Source of the DNA: Cyclina sinensis
Lineage: Eukaryota > Mollusca > Bivalvia > Venerida > Veneridae
Assembly (NCBI GenBank): GCA_012932295.1
Contig: JAAONU010000006.1
Coordinates: forward strand, 24,392,882-24,456,881
Direction of reading: 5' to 3'
Length of the DNA: 64,000 nt
Under the pieces are notes generated by a model that was not told the DNA's origin, ran no database searches, and was given only the letters and a program-made list of their open reading frames with translations. Shown one piece after another: positions 22,834-34,075 of this stretch (position 1 is its first letter; each line of letters begins with the position of its first letter). The translations under genes were made by a program, and so were the position numbers.

Positions 22834-24850
22834 TGATGGGGATTGAACTGGTAGGCACAGCCAGCGACTTAAGTTGAACCTAATGTCTGCAATGCTTCCT
22901 ACATTTTTATATTTACTTTTCATGTATGTCAAGCACCAAAGTTTTTTGGCATCATCACATACGTCAAATAACAAAAGCCCGGTGGTGACATTTCATTTTC
23001 GTACTTAACAGTTCGAAGTTCATACTACAGATTCCCAACCGTCATACTTCACGCTTCAGACGCCAAACTGCATACATGTACTTTAAATGCCATATCTCGC
23101 ATTTCAAACTTGTTTGTTTTTATTGTGGTTTAACCCCAGTTTCAACTTCTTGTTGGCCCTGTGGTTACTCTACCTTAAAAGTGTTCCTGTGCATCAATTC
23201 AATAACCAGTCTCTTCCATTCGATTGACTAGTACTTCTTCAATTGAATCAGAGATGAGGGACAAATGGCTTTTAGACGCATTATCCAAGATCAATTATCA
23301 CGGAGAAAGTTTACCGTTCCTGGTTTGAAATTTCATTCTTCAGACTTCATACATCGTATTTTTCACTTTAGACGTTCTATTTTAAAATTTTAACTTGTAA
23401 CCGAGATCTGGTTATTTATAGTTTGAAACGTAATTGACACAATTGATTGTATTGTATTTTCATAAAATTATGAAGTGATAATGAAGTGAACTCGTCCCTA
23501 CTGTAACAGTTATTAGTTTTTTTATTGCTACAATAACATCGAAATGAAAATTATTTCTGAAGGTCTTTTATTCCATATTCAGTAGATCAGGGATGGTTCT
23601 CCTTAAACTATATCTACACGTTTATTACAAGAGACTAAGACGAAACACAATAATAGTAGTTTAGACAAAAATAATACTTAATAATGTTACTATTTTTATT
23701 TAACTGATTCAAAAGATAAACGTTGAACTGATATTTGAAGAATGGTGTTGGAAATGTAATGTTTTAAATGTGAAAAGTAAAGTGTGAAATTTGAAATACG
23801 AATTGTGAAATATGAAGAGTGAAACATGAAATGTGAAGTACGAAGTTTGAAGTGTGAAGTTAGGAGTATGAATTTTGAAACGTCAAGTATGAAGTATGAA
23901 CTGAATCGTGAAAGATGAAATGTTAGCACCAGTTTTCCGTAGTATAATGAAGAGTCACAATCTGTTGTCAGAATAAATCTGTGTCAAAAGTGTTGTAAGT
24001 AGAGACATATTGTTATATCATATTTTAACAAAAGCACACATAGTTTGAAATATTCCGATATATTGCTTATATTTAGCAGCTGTTCCAGCTTATATGTATT
24101 AGGGCAACGTAACAAACGTTGTTTTATGTATTTTCTTCCTTCTTCACTATATCTTAGCATTCTACCAAGTAATAAAATTCATACATGGTTTAGGGATTGG
24201 TGAAAGGTATTATTCGTGAATAATTTTGAACATTCTGTAGAAAGTTCCGTTACTTGAATTATCTACACTTGAATACCATACATTTTATCAAAGCACTGAA
24301 AGTACTGCAAAACCTGTTGCGTAGTGCTGGGTTTATGTTTTCAAAAATGGATACATGCATGTCATGCAGTACTTTTATTCGAGAGAATTATCTCTGTGCA
24401 ACAGAGGCCCATTTGGAGCTAGTCTCATTAAGCTGAATATGGTAAAAATCTGTTTTTTTTACCTGCCTTTCCATAAATTATAGTCGAACTTTACTGGAAT
24501 TTTTTTTGTACATAATTATTAAACACTAATCAATACTGACCATCATTGATCTTCACCATTTTCAACAATTATTTATCGAATTTATTATTGACTATTTCAC
24601 TTTTATTTCTAAAACCCTGTGGTACTTCAACTATAATGTTCTAGAAAAGTACAAGAGTACTATTATACCAGCCATGATTTATGCATAGTGCCCAATGTTG
24701 TAAGTTCTGTTTATAGTTTACTGGTAACATTTGCAGTCTAGTACAGGTTCTTTCCAGTAATTTTAGGAAGGTAAACTGACTCTGATAAGAATACAACTGT
24801 AAAGAGGGGGTAAAACTTTAGCTGACAATAAGTCTACCACAAACACAAGA
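22834..24850. other. Intergenic region with short inverted tandem motifs
   Basis: No gene was recognised. At 23700-23935 there is an imperfect array of about 10-12 bp units (GTGAAGTATGAA-like). Sequences at 23010-23110 and 23320-23390 carry the reverse-complement motif (TTCATACTTCA-like), so 22990-23935 may be one inverted-repeat element. ORFs across the array are by-products of the repeat. Confidence 0.35.
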
Positions 24851-25157
24851 AAGCAGTACTTGTTAATATTTTATTTAATAAAAATAAAACTATCAAAAAC
24901 AACAATTCACTAGAAATGTGTCCATGGGACACATTTGCCCCAGCCATGTATCATAAACAGATGATAAAAATTAAAGAGGCCGGTGGAATGTCAAAAGCAG
25001 TATAATTGTTATTATTTATTTAATAAACAGTGTGCTACAAAACATACCCCTATGAATGTGAAGACAGGTTTTCATCAGAAATTTAATCTACAGATGTCAA
25101 AACTCTGATCCAATTTTGCAAGTAACCTGTAGTTTCATAAGACACAGGGGTAAAAGT

Positions 25158-25290
25158 TGCAGATTTAGAAAATCCTGAAATCCAAGCTGGGGGCCAGGGG
25201 GCCGCTAGGGCCCCCGGTGGGTCCAGGGCAAAGCCCTGGCAGGGGGTTCAGGGGGCCGGAGGCCCCCGAAAGCTCTTGGATTTTAGCTGT
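25158..25290. repeat. GC-rich palindromic repeat
   Basis: A strongly GC-rich block stands in AT-rich surroundings, with GGGGGCC / GGCCCCC, CCAGGGC / GCCCTGG and outer AAATCCAAGCT / AGCTCTTGGATTT arms that can fold on themselves. It resembles a short foldback element. It lies just beyond the 3' end of the copy B transposase gene. Confidence 0.5.
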
Positions 25291-25688
25291 TTGGCATATC
25301 AAAAATCTCATTTCCTTGTAAATTTATGGAATTATTTTTAATCAGATTTTTACAATTTTTTTTTAAATCAGCTCAGGAAATATTAAAATTACATAAGTCT
25401 ATCAGAAAATAGTAAAGGACATATACATTTACAAGTATCAACACAAATAACACAAGAGTAAAATACTACTATTTCATAGTATATTGTGGTTGACAATTGC
25501 GCTTATCAGAAATGGAACATGCTAAAGTTTGAAAAGGGTAAACAACTTAAAACTTGCAAAATACACAATTTTTACATCCTGTAAGTCCTATAAAATCAAC
25601 ATAATCATTATGGATACTTCCACCAACATGACCAAAAACTAGCACAAACCACACTTTTCACTACCAGTATTCTTATATTTACTTTCAT

Positions 25689-27160
25689 TTACAAAACAGT
25701 CTTGATGCGTTTGAATTTTCTGCAACTGCCACTGTTAGAAGATTGTTTCCTTTTCAGCTGGGCTTTCTTCTGGAGTTTGAGAAGATGTTTAGCCTTCAAG
25801 TTTTTTAATTTTTGGATAGACTGGTCAAGCTGTTTCTGCCTCTTTCTAGCTGCAGCTTCCTTTTTTAATCTCAGGTGTTCTTGGTATGTGGCATGTGCAT
25901 TAATTACACACTTTTTCATGTCTGGAGTGACTACCATTTTGTTGGCTGTAACACTCTTCCTCTTGAGTCCCATCTTCACAATGGCAACAGCCTCATAATT
26001 ATCTATTGCCATTGTGGCTCTATCATCTTCAATTATGTCCCCCATAATGTTAAAAGTCCCCTCAACCAATGGGCCACTAAATGCTGTCAACAAAGAACAA
26101 GCTAACCTAGATAGGACAGGATATCTCTGTTTTTCAAATGTCTTTAATTTTATCACATGACCCCAAAAATTCTCATCAACCCTGTCATTATCTTTGTAAT
26201 TTGAAGCCAGTAAAGCAACCTGCTTGTCCACTGCATAGCTGTTCAGCTCGGAGTCGAGACAACCCATGTCCTCTTCAGGCACAACATTTGGTAACTGCCT
26301 TGCCAGGTTTCTGAATGCCTTTGAGCACTGGCTATGGCTGTGAAAAGCTGGATCAAGTACAGACATGTACCTTAATGTCGAGTTGTTTAGTGGCAATTTC
26401 AAGATTTTTTTGCAGCTTGGATGTATCCTGTTCGAAGATCTTTATACAATTGCTGAATCCAGTGAGCTTTGTCCATACGAGCTTTGCCTAACTGAGTTGT
26501 AGCAAACTGTCCAGCTGAAAGATCTTTGTTTGACTTCTGAATGGACACATCCTCTACATCAAGTTTCATCAGATGGGAGACCCTTTCTGGTATTTTTTCT
26601 GGCTTGATGAAGAGAGACAGGAATTTTTTGGTGACATCCACCATATTCTCGTGTAGCAAATGGATCTGTGGTACTTCTCCCTGGAACTTCTTTACATACT
26701 CCTAAGAATTAGTTGTAAATTAAAACAATAAACAATGTTTAATAACAATAACAACACAGAACATAAAATTGGACTTTATTGCATTCTCAACTGCTGAGGG
26801 CATATATTTCCTAGGCTGTAGCAAGATTTAATTTTGAAATTTTGATTTCAAACATATAAACTGTATTAAAAGATAACTTACAAAACAATTGTGCTTCCTC
26901 TACTTACTTTCAAAATCTAGGATATGACATCAAAATTTTAAAAATAATTTACCTGGAAGACACCTAGCAGCCCACGACATAAGTTCAATTTAACAACAGT
27001 CTCTGTCCTATTGGTATACAATGCATCAAGTATCAGATCTTTCCTGTCATGGTTGATATTAGATTTCGGTTGTGCATTCTGGTTCATCTGAATCACAGTG
27101 ATTGCTACTTGAGCTTCAGCAGATACATCATTGGACTTGAAAATCTGCTCCAGCATAGGT
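25689..27160 (-). pseudogene. hAT-like transposase gene, copy B (frameshifted)
   Basis: This copy has the same two exons as copy A: 26953-27160 and 25689-26701, with identical splice signals. It includes the stop at 25689. The C-terminal part carries the hAT dimerisation motif, then a Lys/Arg-rich, coiled-coil-like tail (KKEAAARKRQKQ...LKLQKKAQLKRK) that may act in nuclear localisation. A run of seven A (sense) at about 26402-26408, instead of eight in copy A, shifts the frame between the two halves. Together with loss of the upstream region seen at 3438-5479 in copy A, this makes the copy non-functional. Confidence 0.65.
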
Positions 27161-29888
27161 CTGAAAACATAATAGAGCAATATATAATAACTATAATGTA
27201 TGACATAATGTTATTATTTAATGACAGAAACATGATAAAAGCAAAACCTGTAAAATTATTAGACCATTGATATTAGGAAGAACTTAATGTGCATATGGAT
27301 ATATGATAAATAAAATGATAAAAGGGCAGTTTTAAAGTACATGTATTTATAAAATATCTAACATTAACAAGACACTGAAGCTAATGCCTTAATCAATGCA
27401 GCACTGTACAATATAATTCTTTTGTATCTTAAAGATACATATACATGCAAAATATAAAAAAAATCTGTTTAATCATTTTTCTTTAAATGTGCAGAAATTT
27501 CATTTTAGTAGAAAATAAGTCAAAAAGGGCCAAGAAGGAACCATATGTAGACACATCTACATGCAAATATGAATGAAATCTGTGCAAGCATTTTCATTTA
27601 AATTTGTGGAAATGGAATATGGAGTTTAAAAAAGGCCATGCATGACCCAGATGACCTTTGCACTGGTATGTTGCATCATGATAACAATCGTTTGATACTA
27701 ATTCCTCTATTATTACTAATAGAAATGAAAACTGGATGAACATGAAACCATAACCTTTTCTTGAAACAACAAAGAGGATAAATCCTGTAAATGGCAGTCA
27801 GAGTTATGTATCTTGTGTCATTACCTACACACAAATGAGTAAGTGTCAACTGTCATGCAATTGCTACAAAAGTAGTTCCAAAAAGTGAGAAATCTCCAAC
27901 TAGCAAAAAAAGATGAACTGATGGAAGTATAGACAGATGGTTTAATTAGAAGCTGAATGCATCAAAAGAGGAAATTCCCTGAACATGCTAAAAGGAGGAA
28001 ATATATTAGATACTGGAAGTACCAACTACAGTGAGATTCTCTATATTGTCTTCTTCTGGCACTGCTTTATATATCATTTCCAAAGGAACAGATGTAACAT
28101 GATGTCATCATTGTTCACAAGTAAATATTTATATTAATGTCTATACACCCAGGAAAAAGCAGAAACTGTCATCTATATGTACAAACATAGTGTCATTACT
28201 TTTGGATTATCTCTTTATTTCTGACTAGAAAGAATTTCACTCCCTGTCCAGTGTCCATAAAATAAAACTATTTCATTCCATTCACATGAATTTTTCTTTG
28301 TTGTCTTCATATGACACTGTTTTCTTCCTCTTTTTGAAAGAGAATATTTTTAACACCATCATTATCCAGAAGAAATTCAGCAGGTCCATCTGCTCCACAA
28401 TCCCCTTTGTATACATTTCTTGAAGGGGAGGAGCTTCAACTTTCTGAAAAGAAAAAAAGAAAAGAATCTATTAATAGCAAGAACTGTCACTGAAAGATGT
28501 CAATTCAGCTGAAATGGTACCTAGAACTTTGAGATCTGGACCACACAAAGAGTAATGGTAGAACCTTGTAAAACATTTGGGTTTTTTTGACAATTTGACC
28601 TCAAGATTAAGGTCATTTAGGGGTCCAGTTAATAAAAAGTCAATCTCAAAGGGTTGATGCATGCAAATATTAACTAAGTTAAAAACAGGGTCAAAGTAAG
28701 AAAATTGGCATTCTGAATATCTCTCCCAAACTGTTGTTGTGTACAAACATGTGTTAAATCTGTCTGGGAGTTATGGCCAATATTAAGTACTTTTGCAATT
28801 GGACCTTCAAAGTCAAGGTCATTCTGGGGTCAATGTCAAAAAAATATATCTCAGTGGGAAGGTCTTGTCCAAAGTTCTGTTTGAGTATAAATCAAATCCA
28901 TTTACTAATAACGAAGTTACTGGCAATCTTCAAGTTTTCAGACAGAATGACAGCTCAAAAACTAGACCCCAACCTCTTTGGTGACAGAGGAATGGCATTA
29001 TCAATCTAGGGTATTTCACATCCTTCTGTATTATGGAATCCTGAGGGACACTTGGTGTCAAGAGTTTACTGAGGCCTACAACATTTCTGAAAGGTTCTGA
29101 AGGTGGTTCCCATTGTTACTATTCTAACATTTACCTTATATGTTTTTTTATTGTACATTTGTAACTGCTCATGAAACTTAACTTCAATGATGTCAAGCAA
29201 TGGTTATACAGAGTCTAGGGCTGTCTGAATAGCCTACATGTAAGGTATTACAAACTGTGGTTACTTTATGGGAATACCCAATTACCCTAAGCAAAAAAAA
29301 AAATGAAAATGTCAAGGAGTTATCATCACAGCAATATGGAATATCTCAGAATTCAACTAAACATTAAAAGTGATGAAACATAAATTAAAAAAAATCTGCT
29401 GCTATCAAATGTATATAAATATTGGTTCCTTTTGCCAACCATAGTTCAGATATATTTCAAAACAATAACATTCAACGTTCCTTATACAATGGGAAGTATG
29501 CATGACTTGACACATGCCAATCATCCTATAACAACAACATTGGTAAAACGCCAAAAAGTCCAGGAGGTGAATTGTCCGAAAACCAATATGTATACGGTAT
29601 ATTTTTTTTTTAAAGAAGCTCTAAAATCCATCTTTTCGAAATCGCCACCGTGTAACGAACCATCATAATTACAGTACTGCATCGATGTACGAAGTTGTTG
29701 TGGTACGAACCCATCGTGTTGAAAAAATATTTCTTCTTGATGGAATCTCAGTGTACAAAAATCAGTAACACGATAGATAACTTACCTTCGTGCAAACATA
29801 ACGACCTGAGTTGATTTCAGAAAGATTAAACTCTTCACGAGGTCTCCCGCAGAGCTTGACCCATCTTAAGAGTTAGACAGTTTTAAAG
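27161..29888 (-). mobile_element. Repeat unit copy B, upstream and intronic part
   Basis: The segment is near-identical to copy A positions 1210-5987, with 3438-5479 missing at the junction near 29392. A 33-bp block matching copy A 5173-5206 sits at about 29452-29486. No independent gene was seen. Confidence 0.6.
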
Positions 29889-30071
29889 GGGTTGGTATAA
29901 ACAGCGAAATGAAGATTGCATGGCGAAATGGGCGAAAAGGGCGAAATGAAGATCAAAAAATTAAAATAATAATGTTATTATCCTTTTATTAAAGATAAAA
30001 GATCTAAAATTGATCAAAGGTTAATTGTTTTAAATATTTCATATGTTTTCAGACTAGATATAAATGAAAAC

Positions 30072-32024
30072 AAAAGAAATACAAAAGATGCTTAGACAAT
30101 AAAAATCAAAGTAAAATCAAACAAAAATTTGTTATTCTTAAAACATCAGTCCAAAAAGAAATCAGGAAAGCTTACTGGGAATACCTGGAATCTGTCATCT
30201 TTACTAATGATACTGGAAAAAATGGCAAAAATAAGAAAATGTATTCATTTGTTAAACACAAAAAGACTGACAATCAGGGTGTAGCTCCTTTAAAATCAGA
30301 TGGAAAAGTTTTCACAAAGCCTGTAGATAAAGCAAATATCCTTAACAAGCAATTTGAATCTGTATTTTCTAAACCAAAACCTATAAACTTGAAACACTTG
30401 TGTGAAATGAAGTTATTCAATCATGGAAAACTCCAATTTAAGAACCAAATGCCAAATATTGAAATCACACATGATGGTATTTTGAAAATGTTGCAGAACT
30501 TGAACCCAAATAAGGCACCAGGCCCTGATCAGATATCACCAAAACTGTTAAAAGAAATGTCAAAAGAAATAGCACCCTTCTTAACCATAATTTTTAGATC
30601 TTCCCTACAGTCTGGTATTGTTCCGAATGATTGGAAATCAGCTGTTATAGCCCCTGCTTACAAAAAAGGACCTAAATGTAAACCTAGTAATTATCGACCT
30701 ATTTCCTTAACATGCACCTGCTCTAAACTTATGGAACACATAATGGTATCAAACATCATGAACCATTTAGATAATAACAATCTCCTTACTCCCTTCCAAC
30801 ATGGTTTTCGCTTAAAACATAGCTGTGAAACTCAACTTTTATCATTTCCTCAAGAGATTTTTGGCAATTTAGAAAAAGGTAAACAAACTGACTTAATTGT
30901 GATGGATTTCTCCAAAGCTTTTGATAAAGTTGATCATAAATTGTTATTATATAAACTCATGAAACTTGGTTTAAATAAAACTGCAATATCCTGGATCAGC
31001 TCTTTCCTAAATAACAGAACACAATCAGTTGTAGTAGATGGTTCCCATTCATCCACATTGCCAGTCAGGTCAGGTGTTCCTCAGGGCTCGGTGCTAGGCC
31101 CGTGTCTCTTTCTCTGCTTTATCAATGACATGCCTGAATCAGTTAGATGTAGAATCAGACTTTTTGCAGAAGATACCATCATTTATTTAACTATAGACTC
31201 CACCACTGATTCAGAAAAACTACAGAAAGATCTTGGTTTCCCTATAAATTACATAACATCGAACTAAAGTCTACTAAACACTCCAAATATTTGGGCGTAA
31301 CTATCAGTGATGACTTTACCTGGAAAAAGCATATACTAAACACATCTGCTAAAGGCAATATTACTCTTAAATTTATTAAACGTAACATCCAAACAAATAA
31401 TCGCAAAATCAAAGAAACTGCCTATAAAACTTATGTTCGGCCACAATTAGAATATTGCAATACCATCTGGCACCCGTGGCAAGAAAACCTTAAATATGAA
31501 ATTGAAAAAGTTCAGACAGCTGCTGCTCGATATGTCATGAATGATTATTCACATTACAGCAGTGTAACATCTATGCTAGAAACATTAAAATGGCAAACTC
31601 TTGAACAAAGACGCATCTTTTCATCATTAGTCATGCTATTTAAAATATCAAATAACTTAGTAATGGTTGATCATCACCATCTTATTCCAACTATCAGAAA
31701 ACCTTATAACTATGTTATTCCTCATTCTAGAACCAACTACCATTCAACTTCCTTTTTCCCACGAACTATCAGATACTGGAATGCACTACCAACTGAACTA
31801 AAGACCTGTGTGAAGCTGTCATCTTTCACATCTGGTCTCCAAGCTCATATGTTCTAGACGTCATATAGATTTTACCTTTTAATCATTCATGTATGATAGC
31901 ACATTTTATCTTTTATCACAGCATGTTGCTGCATGTATTGTAAAATAGCATTTTAACACTGTCCCCGGCCTCTCAGTGTAATCAGTAATTGATTTTTGAG
32001 AGTACGCCCGTAGATGTAGATGTA
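30072..32024 (+). mobile_element. 5'-truncated LINE (Jockey/CR1-like)
   Basis: Direct repeats GAAAAC(AA) flank the element (from 30066 and 32025). The 3' end has a short GTAGATGTAGATGTAG tail. The 5' end is cut inside the coding region, typical of target-primed reverse transcription. It interrupts the left arm of the foldback element. Confidence 0.7.
30085..31857 (+). pseudogene. LINE reverse transcriptase (defective)
   Basis: The frame is open from about 30085 through 31267, then resumes at about 31269 in another frame to 31857. RT motifs: NPNKAPGPDQISPKLLKE, NYRPISLTCTCSK, MDFSKAFDKVDH (first catalytic Asp), SGVPQGSVLGPCLF, and FAEDT where the family has FADD, so one catalytic Asp is replaced by Glu. 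About 30 codons normally lying between QKDL and YLGVTISDD are missing at the frame break, and a stop lies at 31265. The C-terminal part ends in a typical FPRTIRYWNALP block. No endonuclease domain remains. It is non-functional. Confidence 0.8.
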
Positions 32025-32803
32025 GAAAACAATGTACGGTAAATTTCACTATGACCATTTGCTTTCAAGTTCTTGCTATGGCGAAATGAAAAAGAGCGAC
32101 GGCGAAATGGAGAAAAATGTAGAACACACTTCAATTTTTAATTACAATTAATCACTTATCGTTTTGTTAAACTGTCAAAACACATATGACTAGAAGTTGA
32201 ATTAGTGAATTTATCTTTTGTTATGTATTTGAAAGATGTACTAAACATGGGCGAAATGGATCTAACTCGGCGAAATGAAGATATAATCCTGATAACGAGA
32301 AATTGAAGAAGATCGACGGCAAACTGGAGAAAAGTACAATATCATTTATGATATCACTCTTTTGAATAAATTGAAAAAAAAATCTGGTGGAATTTCAAAA
32401 TTTTATTCGACAGTTTATTGTACTTATCTCCAGTTTGCCGTCGATCTTCTTCAATTTCTCGTTATCAGGATTATATCTTCATTTCGCCGAGTTAGATTCA
32501 TTTCGCCCACGTTTAGTACATCTTTCAAATATATAACAAAAGATAAATTCACTAATTCAACTTCTAGTCATATGTGTTTTGACAGTACAACAAAACTAAT
32601 TGTTATTAAAAATTGAAGTGTGTTCTACATTTTTCTCCATTTCGCCGTCGCTCTTTTTCATTTCGCCATAGCAAGAACTTGAAAGCAAATGGTCAAAGTA
32701 AAATGTAATGTACATTTTTTTCATTTATGTCTATTCTGAGAGCATATGAAATATTTACAACAATTTACCTTTGAACAATTTTAGATATTTTATTATTTTA
32801 AAG

Positions 32804-33377
32804 AACAGTCTGTTCGTAGTTTGTTTTCGCTTCAGGAAACTCTTTTTGGATGGCCACTTTCAAGGTCGCAGTCCCTGAAGCTGCATCGTTTTACAATACT
32901 ATTGTTATGCTAAATATCGACCAAATAACTTATAAAAATTAAAATCCTTCAACTGATTTCACAGCTAACAAAATGGTGCTGACAGTTTGGTTTCGGAGCG
33001 GTGAGGCGTGTTAGAATGCAGTATTCTGATTGGCTGACAATCAACAATGGCAGAAAGGTCAACTAACTTTTGGCATTATTGAATAAGCACCACCCACTGA
33101 CCTAGATATGCTCTGCATAAGACACTAAAAAGGATATAAAGGAAATAAACTGATACAGTCAGCGTCGATTCTCTATTTTCCCCTCACACAAAACAATTTT
33201 CACTAAGGATTTTTTTTCTTTTAAAACGAACTTTAAAGCCTTTTTAATGAGAATGTTCATTTCATTTCCTAGCTTTTTTGAAAGGACTATATTCCTGGCG
33301 AAAGTGAATGGCTATTGTTAGGTCATGGGGACATGAAGCCCGGCTTGATTCTGGTTGCATTGAGATAATTGAGGATG
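32804..33377 (-). mobile_element. Repeat unit copy B, right segment
   Basis: The segment resumes the match to copy A after the foldback insertion (TTTTAAAGAACAGTC) and runs through the empty site of the LTR element near 32891, ending at GAGGATG. It keeps the CCAAT and TATA-like sequences. Confidence 0.55.
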
Positions 33378-33599
33378 AGCCATGACAAAAATTTTCAACT
33401 TGGTTATAACTTTAAACCTTGTCGCTGACGCGACAGGTTTAAAAATAGATCGGTAAGTGTTTGCTTAACTGTTATTAAAACCACATACTGTACATGTTTT
33501 GAAAAATGTGTTTTGCAAATATATGCCCGCATATTATTGTTTGAGATCCAATGATACTTTTTCTTTAGAGACGTTTATTTTTTAATTCTTTGTGTACTG

Positions 33600-34075
33600 C
33601 TAAATGTTTTGTAGCGTGGGAACGAGTTAGCTATGTCGTGGGAACGAGAAAGCAAAATATAGTGCTACACTTTTTTTTTTTCAAAGCAATACTTTTTTTT
33701 TTAAATTGCACTTCACTTTTTTATCTCGTTCCCACGAGATACTATCTCGAGGGAACGACTTAGTATTTCGTGGGAACGAGATATTAAGTCGTTCCCACGA
33801 CATAGATAACTCGTTCCCACGAGTTAGTAAGTCGTTCCCTCGACATAGCTAACATGCACTTTTCTTTTTTTATAACAAGATTCTTTTTTTTATTGCACTA
33901 CTGTTTTTTTTTTTTTTTTTCAAAAGCAATACTTTTTTTTAGATTTGCCCTTCTCTTTTTTTCTCTTTCCCACGACTTAGTAACTCGTAGGAACGAGATA
34001 CTAAGTCATTCCCTCGAGTTAGTATCTCGTGGGAACGAGATAAAAAAAAGAGAAGTGTAATTAAAAAAAAAGGTG
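33600..34075. repeat. Palindromic GTTCCCACGA repeat cluster with T-rich spacers
   Basis: There are about a dozen copies of CTCGTTCCCACGA or its complement TCGTGGGAACGAG, many in head-to-head pairs that form short palindromes (CTCGTTCCCACGAG), separated by ACTTAGTA/AGTTAGTA spacers. The cluster is interrupted by long T runs and CAAAAGCAATAC blocks present twice. It looks like a MITE or satellite seed. Short ORFs here are artefacts. Confidence 0.6.

Larger units (their letters stand above)
29889..32795. mobile_element. Foldback (long inverted repeat) element in copy B, itself holding a LINE
   Basis: The insert is flanked by TTTTAAAG (29881-29888 and 32796-32803), an 8-bp direct repeat; copy A has one TTTTAAAG at the same place. 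The two arms are near-perfect inverted repeats: 32041-32340 against 32417-32700 around a 76-nt loop, and 29963-30068 against 32715-32795 on the outside. The motif GGCGAAATG recurs along the arms. The right arm seems to lack the outermost about 75 bp. No transposase was seen. The 8-bp duplication suggests a hAT-type target site, but this is inference. Confidence 0.65.

Noticed and set aside
22834..22880. tRNA-like box B (AGTTCAATCCCC on the minus strand)
   Set aside because: No convincing box A or cloverleaf nearby; too short to call.
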